Assembly (NCBI RefSeq): GCF_014652135.1 | Contig: NZ_BMYF01000020.1 | Span: 19,316-83,315 of the forward strand | DNA length: 64,000 bases | DNA from: Mongoliitalea lutea | GTDB lineage: Bacteria > Bacteroidota > Bacteroidia > Cytophagales > Cyclobacteriaceae | Direction: 5' to 3' | Shown: positions 45,827-55,563 of the stretch, piece after piece | Numbering within the stretch: the first letter of the stretch is position 1 | Layout of the letters: every line of letters begins with the position of its first letter | Notes under the pieces: generated by a model | Database searches by the model: none | What the model was told of the DNA's origin: nothing | Seen by the model: only the letters and a program-made list of their open reading frames with translations | Program-made: the position numbers and the translations under genes

Positions 45827-46525
45827 CTAACTCCCCATTCCCACAGGATTTAGATTATTCATTTGCCTCATAATCCACTCTTTTCTTCCTATGATATAAG
45901 GGGTAGGTCTAGCAGGGGTCCAACGACGGGGATTGGGTAACACCGCTGCTATCAGGGCTGCTTCACTTTTACTCAGCTTTTCTGCGGGCTTTTTGAAATT
46001 TGCCTGAGCTGCTGCTTCAATGCCATAAATCCCCTCGCCCATTTCAATTACATTGAGATACACTTCCATGATGCGCTCCTTGCCCCAAATAACCTCAATC
46101 AGGAAGGTAAAGTAGGCCTCAAGCCCTTTTCTCACTAGATTTCTTCCAGGCCATAAAAACACATTCTTCGCAGTCTGTTGGGAAATAGTGCTGGCACCTT
46201 TTATACGCTTCCCCTTTTTATTGTTTTCCCAAGCTTTCTCCATGGCTTCAAAATCAAAACCCTTATGATCCATAAACTTTTGATCTTCGGCTGCAACCAC
46301 CGCTTGAGGCACATGTTTGGAGATTTTTTCCAAAGAAACCCAGTCCTTATATAAACGCATCTCTTTTGCCGGATCCTTCGCTTGCTCGTACAGGCGAATC
46401 AGCATCAATGGCGTGATGGGAACCATTATGAACTTATAAATGATCACCAGTCCTATAGTAAGACCGAAAAACCACAAGGTGATTTTCAGCAAGAGACGAA
46501 AAATGAATTTGAGAATTTTCATCAC
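45827..46525 (-). CDS. mtgA: Monofunctional biosynthetic peptidoglycan transglycosylase MtgA
   Basis: A 232-residue GT51 glycosyltransferase with one N-terminal membrane anchor (about 5-32). Conserved motifs: AVVAAEDQKFMDHKGFDF (catalytic Glu), GASTISQQTAKNVFLW, RKGLEAYFTFLIEVIWGKER, EVYLNVIEMGEGIYGIEAAA, and SEAALIAAVLPNPRRWTP. It polymerises lipid II glycan chains without a transpeptidase domain. Start ATGATG overlaps the stop of the upstream methyltransferase gene by 4 bp, so the two are translated together. Confidence 0.95.
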   Translation of the reverse strand: MMKILKFIFRLLLKITLWFFGLTIGLVIIYKFIMVPITPLMLIRLYEQAKDPAKEMRLYKDWVSLEKISKHVPQAVVAAEDQKFMDHKGFDFEAMEKAWENNKKGKRIKGASTISQQTAKNVFLWPGRNLVRKGLEAYFTFLIEVIWGKERIMEVYLNVIEMGEGIYGIEAAAQANFKKPAEKLSKSEAALIAAVLPNPRRWTPARPTPYIIGRKEWIMRQMNNLNPVGMGS

Positions 46526-47343
46526 ACCGTAGCAGAAGCTTGTATAAAACTGTAATAAAAGACTGAATCTTCGCTTGCTTTCAATTGCTCTAAACCCTCC
46601 TGCATTGCCAAGACATCTTCAGCTTTAAGCACACCTGCATCAATCAATAAAGGTGCTCCACTGCTCATCAGGTTTTTCCAATACTCAAAAACCCGATCTT
46701 TCTGTATTGGGTCTCTACGATCCAAGTGAAATCCATCTGCTCGCAACTGAATGTTTTTGTAGCCTGCTTGATCCAAAAGATTTCCTAGCTGTGCCCCTAC
46801 ATGTGGATTACCACCAAGAGAAATTTGAAACTCATTATATACTTTCCAATAGTGCATCACAGCAGGGATCAAAGGATAAGTATAAAAACTGGCATTGAAA
46901 ACTTCAGTAATAGATACTAGAGCTCCTGCTTTGAGGAAAGGCTTCATAGAAGTCAACACCTTCAAAGGCTCTTCCACATGTTCCAATACCCAACAGATAA
47001 ATGCTCCATCATATTGCTGGGGTAAATCCAAGTCTTGGGCATCCTGCTGAATGAACCTCACCTTATCTGACCCCACACCCAAACGCTGCATATTCCATTC
47101 AGCTTTTTGGATTTGTTTGGCCTCATACTCTACTCCTGTGATCTGCAAATGAGGGAATCTTCTGAACAAAACCTCTGTCTGTGCCCCTACGCCACTGCCG
47201 ATTTCCAATATATGAGTGACCGAAGAAAAATCCAATGCATCATAAATTGGTTTTTCAATCACCAAAGCCTGCTCCCGTAGCCGCTCCTGCTCTACTTCCT
47301 GATACCCATGAATATAGCGTTTCTCCGCTGATGTGTGTTCCAT
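46522..47343 (-). CDS. Class I SAM-dependent methyltransferase
   Basis: A 273-residue methyltransferase. Motif I ILEIGSGVGAQTEVLFRRFP binds S-adenosylmethionine; the acidic residue follows in ITGVEYEAKQIQKAE; IQQDAQDLDLPQQYDGAFIC and WVLEHVEEPLKVLTSMKPFL are motifs II and III. The substrate is not identifiable; the layout is that of UbiE/small-molecule methyltransferases. Overlaps mtgA by ATGA. Divergent from the MaoC gene, about 96 bp between the starts. Confidence 0.85.
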   Translation of the reverse strand: MEHTSAEKRYIHGYQEVEQERLREQALVIEKPIYDALDFSSVTHILEIGSGVGAQTEVLFRRFPHLQITGVEYEAKQIQKAEWNMQRLGVGSDKVRFIQQDAQDLDLPQQYDGAFICWVLEHVEEPLKVLTSMKPFLKAGALVSITEVFNASFYTYPLIPAVMHYWKVYNEFQISLGGNPHVGAQLGNLLDQAGYKNIQLRADGFHLDRRDPIQKDRVFEYWKNLMSSGAPLLIDAGVLKAEDVLAMQEGLEQLKASEDSVFYYSFIQASATV

Positions 47344-47439
47344 ACACCTACTATTTATGCAAAGAAAGTCACTTTATTCGATGGATTTAAAATTTTGGAT
47401 TTTTTTCTACCTTTAAGCTTTCATCAAAACCGTAAACAT

Positions 47440-47907
47440 ATGAGTCAGCTCACCATAGGCAGCTTCGAAGACTTCGAAAAATATATTGGCCAAGAATTGG
47501 GTGTATCCGAATACCACGCCATTAGTCAGCAGCAAATCAATCTTTTTGCAGATGCAACCTTAGATCATCAGTGGATCCATACGGACCCCGAAAGAGCCAA
47601 AACAGAGGGATCATTTGGCAATACTATTGCGCATGGATACCTCACGCTTTCGCTCGTACCTTACCTTTGGGAGCAGATCGTACAGGTAGAAAACCTCAAA
47701 ATGATGGTAAACTATGGCATCGAAAACCTTCGATTTGCACAGGCTGTATTGGTCAATGATCGGGTAAGACTGAATGCCAACTTGAAAAATGTAGCAAATC
47801 TTCGCGGGACAATCAAAGCAGAAGTCAATGTTAAATTGGAAATTGAAGGTCAGAAAAAACCTTCATTTACAGGTACCTTGGTTTTTCTTTACCACTTCAA
47901 TAGCTAA
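47440..47907 (+). CDS. MaoC-family (R)-specific enoyl-CoA hydratase
   Basis: The start MSQLTIGSFEDFEKYIG at 47440 is chosen; a longer frame from 47335 overlaps the divergent gene and has no conserved sequence. The 155-residue hot-dog-fold protein carries the hydratase motif FADATLDHQWIHTDPERAKT (Asp and His catalytic pair) and GSFGNTIAHGYLTLSLVP. It hydrates trans-2-enoyl-CoA to (R)-3-hydroxyacyl-CoA in fatty acid metabolism. The next gene starts 3 bp later. Confidence 0.9.
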   Translation: MSQLTIGSFEDFEKYIGQELGVSEYHAISQQQINLFADATLDHQWIHTDPERAKTEGSFGNTIAHGYLTLSLVPYLWEQIVQVENLKMMVNYGIENLRFAQAVLVNDRVRLNANLKNVANLRGTIKAEVNVKLEIEGQKKPSFTGTLVFLYHFNS

Positions 47908-47910
47908 GCC

Positions 47911-48378
47911 ATGGAAGATCCAAAAAGTTTAACCTCCGTAGCGGCCTTCCATCAGACATTCAAGCACCCCATTCTTCCAAGCCCACAAGTTCCTGATGAA
48001 AATCGCTGCGAGCTCAGAGTGTCCTTGCTTGCGGAGGAACTCAAAGAGCTTCAAGAAGGAATAGCAAACAAGGATATTGTTGAAATTGCGGATGCTTTAT
48101 GCGACTTACAATATGTACTTTCGGGAGCAATCTTAGAGTTTGGCTTAGCAGAAAAATTCAAGACACTCTTCGATGAAGTGCAGCGCTCCAACATGAGCAA
48201 AGCCTGTAAATCCGTTGAGGAAGCAGAGGCTACAGTAGCTCATTATCAGCAAATGGGAACGGATTGTTTTTACGAACAAGCAGGGGATTTGTATTTGGTG
48301 TACAGAACAGGGGATAGAAAAACCCTCAAATCAGTACAATACTCACCTGCTGACTTGGAACGCATCATCAACTCCTAA
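47911..48378 (+). CDS. MazG-like nucleoside triphosphate pyrophosphohydrolase
   Basis: A 155-residue all-alpha NTP pyrophosphatase of the MazG/HisE-like superfamily. The Mg-binding motif EExxE-x13-ExxD is visible as LLAEELKELQEGI...EIADALCDLQYV. These enzymes cleave (d)NTPs to monophosphates and pyrophosphate in nucleotide-pool cleaning. It starts 3 bp after the MaoC gene and is followed 8 bp later by the PfpI gene, so a three-gene operon is likely. Confidence 0.85.
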   Translation: MEDPKSLTSVAAFHQTFKHPILPSPQVPDENRCELRVSLLAEELKELQEGIANKDIVEIADALCDLQYVLSGAILEFGLAEKFKTLFDEVQRSNMSKACKSVEEAEATVAHYQQMGTDCFYEQAGDLYLVYRTGDRKTLKSVQYSPADLERIINS

Positions 48379-48386
48379 AACAAGCT

Positions 48387-48971
48387 ATGCAAGCCAAACT
48401 ACAACTGGGATTACTCGCATTTCCAGACATGGAAGTGCTGGATTTTGCGGGCCCTTTTGAGGTATTCTCCGTTGCCAATCAGCTATCAGACTACAGCCTA
48501 CTCGATATCCGTGTGATTGGATTGGATAAAAACCTCGTCACTGCTAAAAACGGGTTAAAAATAATGCCTGATTGTAGCTTGGATGCTATTGCTAAGCTCG
48601 ATATTTTGATCATTCCCGGCGGGGATGGGAGTAAAGCACTGCTGACTCATGAAGCTGGCATGACATGGATTGATTCAATTATTCCACAAGCCCAAATCGT
48701 AGCTACTGTTTGTTCAGGTGCACGTATTCTTGCTCAATTAGGTTACCTCCGCAACCAAACATTCACCACCCATGCATCTGTATTTGAAGATGTACTATCC
48801 ATAGAGCCTACAGCTCAGGCTTTAAAGGATGCACGCTTTGTAGATCATGGAAAAATCATGACTGCGGCAGGAGTTGCAGGAGGGATAGATTTGTCACTGC
48901 ATATGGTAGAAAAACTGTTTGGAACTACGTTGAAGGAGGAAACGGAACGATATATGGAATATCCAAGTTAA
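48387..48971 (+). CDS. DJ-1/PfpI-family protein
   Basis: A 194-residue DJ-1/PfpI-superfamily protein. The nucleophile Cys is in IVATVCSGARILAQLGYL (nucleophile elbow), the acidic partner in LDFAGPFEVFSVANQL, and TTHASVFEDV with MTAAGVAGGIDLSLHMVEKL resemble isonitrile-hydratase-like and AraC-associated members. Function may be amide or isonitrile hydrolysis, or stress protection. It lacks an AraC-type DNA-binding domain. Cytoplasmic. Confidence 0.85.
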   Translation: MQAKLQLGLLAFPDMEVLDFAGPFEVFSVANQLSDYSLLDIRVIGLDKNLVTAKNGLKIMPDCSLDAIAKLDILIIPGGDGSKALLTHEAGMTWIDSIIPQAQIVATVCSGARILAQLGYLRNQTFTTHASVFEDVLSIEPTAQALKDARFVDHGKIMTAAGVAGGIDLSLHMVEKLFGTTLKEETERYMEYPS

Positions 48972-48980
48972 CGCTACCCA

Positions 48981-50135
48981 TCAATCCCATAATACCTTCA
49001 TACCTGACACAATAAAGGGCACTTGAGGGACTGCATTTCTAATGGCAAACTCTTCCCAAAAGCCGCTTTCGTTGGCCAAAAAGGCGAGAATCCTCTCAGG
49101 ATCTACTTTTTTGAAGAGATGAGAAAAAATCTGTTCTCCACTGAGCCGCTTACTCATCAAGACTTCCAATAAGGTCATATCATACCAAAGGAACATATGA
49201 TCCCTCCAATTCATGGCTACTAACGGTGATTTACCATGGGCCAATTGTTCGGCCATTTGGGAAACATGTTTTTGGACAAATTGAAAAGTGTAGCCTGTAC
49301 TTGGCTTGGTATGACCTCCCGCGGTCCCAATATTGATGATTCGTTTTTGAGTCCCAATACTGGCCTGGAACTTTGCCTTGGACATTGGAATTACCCCAAA
49401 TTCTTGATGCGTGATCTCATAATGATGGATACCCAACTTATCTTCAATGTATGACTCCAAGGCTTGGACATACTCACGTTCCTCAAGAACTCTTGGAGAA
49501 AAAAGCGTGTACTCAACCAAAGCCTCGGTGGAACTCGTGGGCAGCATATACATAAAGGTAGCTCCATGATGTTGGGAAAGCGTAAAATCCATCAGCGTAG
49601 CCACTTTTTCATTGAACACAGGAGTATCCGTCTTGATAAACCATCCCATAAAATGCTGTAGCAAGGTGTTCTCCTCGTTCATGGGAGGATTAAACAAGGA
49701 GGTGGAATTAAATACATACTCCCCCTGATAAGTTGTCTTATCCGTGCGTACACTTGCCCCGTTAATTTCCTCTTGGATGGATTGAATCTGCTCTTCCACA
49801 AAAACCACATTGGCGTATTTTTGGGCAAGACTGAGGACTTTTGCATAAAAATCTCCTGATTGGATCATTTTATACTTGTACTCTTTCATGCGGAATTCTT
49901 TGGAAACTTGAGGGGAAAAGAACTGCAAGGTGTCCCAAGCATGGCAAACCAGAGATTCAAAAGGTCCTGCATCTTTTTCCCAAAAGCACCAAGTACGATC
50001 GTTGAGATTCTTCTTTGCACTGTCGATTACCAAGATGTTTTTTTGCTTCAAAGAATCCTTGGTGAGTAAAGCATGCAATAAACTCAATCCCGCCAATCCG
50101 GATCCTGCGATGATGTAATCGTATTTCAGTGTCAT
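48981..50135 (-). CDS. crtY: Lycopene beta-cyclase CrtY
   Basis: A 384-residue FAD/NAD-binding lycopene cyclase. N-terminal dinucleotide motif YDYIIAGSGLAGLSLLHALL, then NDRTWCFWEKDAGPFE, the Bacteroidota/proteobacterial CrtY hallmark; FMGWFIKTDTPVFN and IGTAGGHTKPSTGYTFQFVQ near the C-terminus are also conserved. It closes beta-ionone rings on lycopene. It is 26 kb from the main carotenoid cluster, in front of a two-component regulator gene cluster on the same strand (13 bp gap to the response regulator stop). Confidence 0.95.
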   Translation of the reverse strand: MTLKYDYIIAGSGLAGLSLLHALLTKDSLKQKNILVIDSAKKNLNDRTWCFWEKDAGPFESLVCHAWDTLQFFSPQVSKEFRMKEYKYKMIQSGDFYAKVLSLAQKYANVVFVEEQIQSIQEEINGASVRTDKTTYQGEYVFNSTSLFNPPMNEENTLLQHFMGWFIKTDTPVFNEKVATLMDFTLSQHHGATFMYMLPTSSTEALVEYTLFSPRVLEEREYVQALESYIEDKLGIHHYEITHQEFGVIPMSKAKFQASIGTQKRIINIGTAGGHTKPSTGYTFQFVQKHVSQMAEQLAHGKSPLVAMNWRDHMFLWYDMTLLEVLMSKRLSGEQIFSHLFKKVDPERILAFLANESGFWEEFAIRNAVPQVPFIVSGMKVLWD

Positions 50136-50147
50136 TCAGTAGAAGAA

Positions 50148-50840
50148 TTATTCGGTGACTACCATTTTAAAACCCTCCCCATGAATGGTAATGATCTGTA
50201 CTTTTGGATCCTCTTTTAAAATCTTTCGGATCTTGCTCAGGTATACATCCATGCTGCGGGCATTAAAATAAGAGTCATCACCCCAAATTTGTTTCAATGC
50301 ATGGCTTCTATTGACAATTTTATTCATCTCCGAGGCCAATAATCGGATCAACTCATTCTCTTTGGAGGTAAGTTTGTGCTTACCCGTAGGGCTGTTGATA
50401 TACTGTTCATCGTAGTGAAGTTCAAAATCTCCGAACTGGTACACCTTAAGCGCCTCTGTTTCCTCAGATTTTTTGGTTCTGCGCAAAATCGCTGCAATCC
50501 GTAGTAAGAGTTCTTCCATGCTGAAGGGCTTGGTGATATAATCATCTGCACCGATTTTAAGCCCTTCAATGATATCTTCCTTCAGGTTTTTGGCTGTCAG
50601 ATAAATAATCGGAAGATCCGGCTGGACGATTTTGATTTCTTTTCCAAGCGTAAATCCGTCTTTTTTAGGCATCATGATGTCCAAAATAGCCAAATCATAT
50701 TTATCCTTTTTAAACTTGGACCAACCTTCCTCTCCATCTCTGCAAAGGGTTGTTTCGTATCCCTTCATCGTGAGGTATTCCTGCAAGATATCGCCCAAAT
50801 TTGGGTCATCTTCCACTACTAATAATCTTGATTTGCTCAT
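50148..50840 (-). CDS. OmpR-family response regulator
   Basis: A 230-residue response regulator: receiver domain 1-120 with phospho-acceptor in YDLAILDIMMPKKDGFTLG (about Asp54), acidic pair VVEDDP, Thr YLTAKN and Lys YITKPFSMEE; then an OmpR/PhoB winged helix (about 132-228: LTSKENELIRLLASEMNKIV, YFNARSMDVYLSKIRKIL). Resembles the RprY group of Bacteroidota. Its start overlaps the stop of the histidine kinase gene by 4 bp. It is followed by crtY on the same strand. Confidence 0.93.
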   Translation of the reverse strand: MSKSRLLVVEDDPNLGDILQEYLTMKGYETTLCRDGEEGWSKFKKDKYDLAILDIMMPKKDGFTLGKEIKIVQPDLPIIYLTAKNLKEDIIEGLKIGADDYITKPFSMEELLLRIAAILRRTKKSEETEALKVYQFGDFELHYDEQYINSPTGKHKLTSKENELIRLLASEMNKIVNRSHALKQIWGDDSYFNARSMDVYLSKIRKILKEDPKVQIITIHGEGFKMVVTE

Positions 50841-52534
50841 GCTTGTTTGGGTAGTTTAATAGTAAATGTACTTCCTTTTCCTAAATCACTGCTAACAGTC
50901 ACCTGACCTTGATGGGCCTCCACCATGGTTTTTACATAGGCAAGACCTAGGCCAAAACCTTTGACATCGTGAATATTTCCTGTTGGAACACGGTAAAATT
51001 TTTCAAAAATCTTTTTTACAGCCTCTTTACTCATACCTACCCCATTATCTTTTACACTTACACACAGCATGTTTCCTTCCTCCCACAATTTAATTAAAAT
51101 GGTGGGGTTGGTAGGTGTGTACTTGAGAGCATTGTCGAGCAGGTTGTTGATGATATGGGCAATATGAAAAGCATCCCCCTTCATCAGGGAGTCTGCAGCA
51201 GAATTTTCCAAGGTGATTTTCCCTCCCTTATTTTCCACCTGCAAAGAAAACTGGGATTTGATTTTTTTAACAATCTCCAACAGGTCTATCTCCTCTAGTT
51301 TTAGTTTCAACTCCTCTTTATCGAGAGTAGCAGCCTGCAGTACTTTTTCTACCTGTGTTCCTAAGCGCTTGTTTTCGTCTTTGATAATATTCAGGTAACG
51401 TTTTCTAAAGGAATCCTGACTCGCAAACGCAGGGTCTTGAAGAGCCTCCACAGCCAAACTCACCGTAGCGATAGGAGTTTTAAACTCATGCGTCATGTTG
51501 TTGATGAAATCATTTTTGATTTCTGACAACTTTTTCTGCATGATAATGACACGGATTGCATACACAAAACAGAAAATTACAATCCCCAAGAATAACAAGG
51601 AGCTAATTAAAGGTATCCAAATCTGCTGCAAGATATAGCGACGTTTTTCAGGGAAATTGACAATCAAAAAATTATCCTTTCCTAAGATATCTGCCGGGAA
51701 CAACTTGGCTTGAATCCCATTGGTCACCAATCCCACGGTATCCAGAATTTTCGTTAATGGAATCAAATCTTTGGCATCTTCCACAATAGCCAATTCAAAC
51801 CGCTGTTCAATCCCACGTTCATTCAATTGATTTCTGAAAAGCTGACGTACCTGAGCAGTATCTAGCCTGCTAAGAATTTTTTTTTGACCTTCCAATAATT
51901 CTGCCCAAGCCTGGTTCATGGCTTCAATCTTCATGTTGGCTCGGCGAATTTTTTCCAAGGCATCCGCAATATTGTATTCGGTCACTACTTCTTGCCCCCG
52001 TCTTCTGGAAAAGGCTGTTTCTGTTTGATCTAGATATTGCAGCTGACGTTCTTTTTCTTGAAGCAAAATCTCCATTTCATCCGGCGTAAACATAGACGAA
52101 GCAATTTCAGGGGTCAAATAGAGGAAGAATTGTTCCAAGTCACTCAATACGTTAATTTCTAAACCTCGTGATTGGATGATTCTCCGGAATCGCTGACTGA
52201 CATTGGGAATATTCAATTGCATCATTGAATCCCTGACCGATGGACGCCTAGGTTGCATAGGACGGGTTCGGATTTGGATATCAATGGGCTCGATTTTTTG
52301 GAATAAAAACTCCTGTAAATTAGGGTCTTTGGCTAGGTAACTTAAAAAAATCTCGCTCGTCTCCCCTTTCTCTAATTGATTGACTGTACTGAACAATGAT
52401 TGATACACATTTTGCTCAAAGCGCTCTTCATTGATCTTGAATGCATTTCTCACCCAATAGTATTGAAAACCTATCAGCCCAATACTGGCTAAGGTCATCA
52501 TCACGATGATTACATTCATTTGAAACTTTGACAT
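50837..52534 (-). CDS. Membrane sensor histidine kinase
   Basis: A 565-residue sensor kinase. Transmembrane helix at about 7-27, a periplasmic helical domain rich in Glu/Arg/Gln (to about 290), second helix (LISSLLFLGIVIFCFVYAIR), HisKA with H-box FINNMTHEFKTPIATVSLAV (His about 347), and HATPase_c with NLLDNALKYTP, VKDNGVGMSKEA and KGFGLGLAYVKTMVEAHQG. It phosphorylates the response regulator with which it overlaps. The signal is not known; it resembles RprX. The gene begins divergently from lysA. Confidence 0.93.
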   Translation of the reverse strand: MSKFQMNVIIVMMTLASIGLIGFQYYWVRNAFKINEERFEQNVYQSLFSTVNQLEKGETSEIFLSYLAKDPNLQEFLFQKIEPIDIQIRTRPMQPRRPSVRDSMMQLNIPNVSQRFRRIIQSRGLEINVLSDLEQFFLYLTPEIASSMFTPDEMEILLQEKERQLQYLDQTETAFSRRRGQEVVTEYNIADALEKIRRANMKIEAMNQAWAELLEGQKKILSRLDTAQVRQLFRNQLNERGIEQRFELAIVEDAKDLIPLTKILDTVGLVTNGIQAKLFPADILGKDNFLIVNFPEKRRYILQQIWIPLISSLLFLGIVIFCFVYAIRVIIMQKKLSEIKNDFINNMTHEFKTPIATVSLAVEALQDPAFASQDSFRKRYLNIIKDENKRLGTQVEKVLQAATLDKEELKLKLEEIDLLEIVKKIKSQFSLQVENKGGKITLENSAADSLMKGDAFHIAHIINNLLDNALKYTPTNPTILIKLWEEGNMLCVSVKDNGVGMSKEAVKKIFEKFYRVPTGNIHDVKGFGLGLAYVKTMVEAHQGQVTVSSDLGKGSTFTIKLPKQA

Positions 52535-52688
52535 ACAACAAATTTAAAGGGATTCGTTTGGTAATGAATTTACTTAACAAAATTTAACCCAAGCATGATT
52601 CCCGAGCACTTGAATGGCAATCAATTTACCATATCCTTCCCATTTTTTCAGCGGATAACTGTATCTTTGAAGCTCAAATTACCATTCC

Positions 52689-53921
52689 ATGCAAATCAAA
52701 GATAATTTCTATCATATTCAAGGCATTCCGTTGACTTCTCTGGTGGAAGAGTTTGGCTCTCCTCTATATGTGTATGATGCAGATAAAATCGTCAGTCAGG
52801 TTAATTTATTGAAGCAAGCCTTCGCTACTGTAGACCTTCGCATCAAATATGCAACGAAAGCCCTTTCCAATATCAATATTCTGAAATTATTGAGAAAAGC
52901 AGGTACAGGGGCAGATGCTGTATCCATAGAAGAGGTTTTGCTTTGCCTGCATGCGGGATTTGAACCCAAAGAAATTATGTACACCCCCAACAGTGTGGGC
53001 TTCGAAGAAATTCAGCAGGCAGTGGACTTGGGGGTCATGATCAATATTGACAGTATTCCCATGCTGGAACACTTTGGTACGTATTATGGCAACCAAGTTC
53101 CTGTATGCATTCGCTTGAATCCACATATTCTAGCAGGAGGCAATGCCAAAATATCCGTAGGTCATATCGACAGCAAATTTGGTATCTCCATTTTGCAGCT
53201 GAAGCATATTTTGAAAGTAGTAGAAGCCTATGACCTAAATGTTGCGGGACTACATGTACACACAGGTTCGGATATTCTAGATGCGGAGGTATTCTTAAAA
53301 GGAGCGGAAATCCTGTTTGATGCCGCACGTGAGTTTAAAGACCTTCAATTCCTGGACTTTGGAGGAGGCTTCAAGGTTGCTTACAAGCCGGGTGATATTG
53401 CTACTGATATTTTAGATGTCGGCACGAAAGTGTCCAAAGCCTTTCAAGAGTTCTGTGAAACTTATGGAAGACAATTGGAAATTTGGTTTGAACCGGGGAA
53501 ATTCTTGGTATCGGAGTCAGGTGTATTGTTGACAAAAGTCAATTTGATCAAATCTACCCCAGCCTCTACATTTATCGGTGTAGACACAGGACTGAATCAC
53601 TTAATCAGGCCGATGATGTACGATGCTTATCACAGTGTTGTCAACATCTCCCGATTGGAAGGACCTGAGCGCGTATACACGATCGTAGGCTATATTTGTG
53701 AAACAGATACCATTGCGGCAGACCGTAAATTGAAAGAAGTGCAAGAAGGAGACATCATCGCTATCAAAAATGCGGGTGCTTATGGATTCTCTATGGCTTC
53801 CAATTATAATTCCCGACTGAAACCAGCGGAAGTTTTGATCATCGACGGCAAAGCCAAATTAATCCGGGCCCGCGAGACCTTTGATGATATCTTAAGGCAT
53901 CAGATAGATCTAGGTATTTAA
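52689..53921 (+). CDS. lysA: Diaminopimelate decarboxylase LysA
   Basis: A 410-residue PLP enzyme making lysine from meso-diaminopimelate. The PLP-binding Lys is in IKYATKALSNINIL; HVHTGSD, FLDFGGGFKVAYKPGD and EPGKFLVSESGVLLTKVN are family motifs; the C-terminal active-site Cys and Tyr are in VGYICETDTIAADRKL and AGAYGFSMASNYN. It begins divergent from the histidine kinase gene, 154 bp apart. No attenuator or lysine riboswitch is seen upstream. Confidence 0.95.
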   Translation: MQIKDNFYHIQGIPLTSLVEEFGSPLYVYDADKIVSQVNLLKQAFATVDLRIKYATKALSNINILKLLRKAGTGADAVSIEEVLLCLHAGFEPKEIMYTPNSVGFEEIQQAVDLGVMINIDSIPMLEHFGTYYGNQVPVCIRLNPHILAGGNAKISVGHIDSKFGISILQLKHILKVVEAYDLNVAGLHVHTGSDILDAEVFLKGAEILFDAAREFKDLQFLDFGGGFKVAYKPGDIATDILDVGTKVSKAFQEFCETYGRQLEIWFEPGKFLVSESGVLLTKVNLIKSTPASTFIGVDTGLNHLIRPMMYDAYHSVVNISRLEGPERVYTIVGYICETDTIAADRKLKEVQEGDIIAIKNAGAYGFSMASNYNSRLKPAEVLIIDGKAKLIRARETFDDILRHQIDLGI

Positions 53922-54179
53922 TTAGCAAAGTTTGAAACTAACCACTTTAAGATTGGCATAAATTATGTTTTCTATTAATTAACAAAAATTTAAGTCGGGA
54001 AACATGGCTAGAATTCAAAAACCCCTTATATTCACGACATAATGTATATCTTGATACCTAAGTATCTGGATATTATAGACTCATAAAAGTAACCCTCGCC
54101 CTGGTAACTATTTATTGGACCAAATTATACAGCAGATAATGGTGTGAAATAAATTCATATCATTGAGGTAGAGGATTGT

Positions 54180-55238
54180 ATGTTAAGCAAATACCTAAAT
54201 AAAGTTTTAATTATATTCTTTGGATTGTTGTACTCGATGAGCCTTAAAGGCCAAGACGTACAGTTTTCACAATTCTATGCCGCTCCTCTTTTTTTAAATC
54301 CAGCACTGACTGGTTCAACAGAATTAACAAGGATTGGTGTAAATTATCGGAATCAATGGCCCGGTCTTAATCATTCATTCAATTCTTATTCTGCTTATAT
54401 TGATCATTTTTCTTATGATTTAAATAGTGGGATTGGGTTAATTGTCAATGGAAATCAGGAAAGTCTCGCTCAGCTTTCTACCAATGAGATCGGTGTATTG
54501 TACAGCTATAAATTGAAAATTTCAAGTGAGATAGATTGGAGACTTGGTGGGCAAGCGAGCTTTGTAAGTAGAAATGCTTACTTTGGTGGCTTACTTTTTG
54601 GTTCTATGATTGACATAGGCTCTGGTTTTACTGGAACTGATCCAACTGATGCACTTTCTGCAGCTGGTATTTTTGCAACGGATTTTCAGCACCGATACAT
54701 GAGTTACAGTTTTGGAACACTTTTTACCAGTCGCAACATGTGGTTTGGAGCATCGGCTCATCATGTTAATGAGCCTAATGTCTCTTTTGTAGATGATGGA
54801 ATTAGCAAATTACCGATGCGACTTTCATTACATGGAGGTGTGAGACTCAATATTGGTTATGGTAACACACGTGATCCTTACACTAATTCTTATACAGAGA
54901 GATCTATTGGTTTCGCCTTTAATTACAAGCAACAAGACCCTTTCAATCAACTGGATATAGGTACGCAGTTATTTCTCGACCCATTGGTAATTGGCGTTTG
55001 GTATAGAGGACTCCCCACCAAATATGCTTTGCCAAATAATGAAGCTGTCATTGCTGTAATAGGCGTAGCTCTGGGAAATGGTGTGGATATTGGCTATAGT
55101 TTTGATTTCACAGTATCACAGCTTAATTTAAGAAATAGTGGTGGTGCGCACGAATTTTCTATGAGATATACATTTCTCTGGGGAGATCCTAAAAGTAGAA
55201 ATCAGCGAGCACGCAGAATACCTTGCTTTCAGTATTAA
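54180..55238 (+). CDS. PorP/SprF-family type IX secretion outer-membrane protein (copy 1)
   Basis: A 352-residue beta-barrel protein with signal peptide (ends SLKGQ). Family signature at the mature N-terminus: DVQFSQFYAAPLFLNPALTG, then GVNYRNQWPGLNHSF. PorP/SprF proteins assist export or anchoring of specific type IX secreted proteins such as SprB. It is a clear paralogue of the gene at 57425 (shared LGGQASFVSR, FGSMIDIG, NYKQQDPFNQLDIGTQLFLD-type segments), and a large SprB-repeat protein gene lies between the two. The 258 bp upstream are AT-rich and gene-free. Confidence 0.9.
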   Translation: MLSKYLNKVLIIFFGLLYSMSLKGQDVQFSQFYAAPLFLNPALTGSTELTRIGVNYRNQWPGLNHSFNSYSAYIDHFSYDLNSGIGLIVNGNQESLAQLSTNEIGVLYSYKLKISSEIDWRLGGQASFVSRNAYFGGLLFGSMIDIGSGFTGTDPTDALSAAGIFATDFQHRYMSYSFGTLFTSRNMWFGASAHHVNEPNVSFVDDGISKLPMRLSLHGGVRLNIGYGNTRDPYTNSYTERSIGFAFNYKQQDPFNQLDIGTQLFLDPLVIGVWYRGLPTKYALPNNEAVIAVIGVALGNGVDIGYSFDFTVSQLNLRNSGGAHEFSMRYTFLWGDPKSRNQRARRIPCFQY

Positions 55239-55563
55239 TTTTTTTTAAAAGGCATTTTTTTTAAAAATTATTACAAATACAATAAAAAGCCTAAGCACTT
55301 CAATAAATTGCAGTATGTGAATTTTTAAAGAAAAATTGAACATTTAGGTGATATTTTTTCGAAAAAATTAAACCTTCTTTCACTAGTAAATGTCATAAAA
55401 CTTTTATAATTTTTAGTAAACAACAAACAAATAGCAATTTCATTTTGTTATTTACAAAAAACAAAATATAATATTCTAAAAAACAACATTCGAAATTTTA
55501 ACCTTGAAATACATAATTAGTGTTATTAACTAAGTGATTGAACTAGGCTAAAACCAACAAAAC
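55239..55563. other. AT-rich intergenic region upstream of the adhesin gene
   Basis: 325 bp with no gene or strong hairpin, very A/T rich. A TTTG-N19-TATAAT arrangement at 55444-55472 could be a promoter, but the -7 half differs from TAnnTTTG. Long A tracts (for example 55435-55465) may bend the DNA. Confidence 0.35.

Noticed and set aside
47335-47439. Longer N-terminus for the MaoC hydratase
   Set aside because: It overlaps the divergent methyltransferase start and has no conserved sequence; MSQLTIGSF at 47440 is the natural start.
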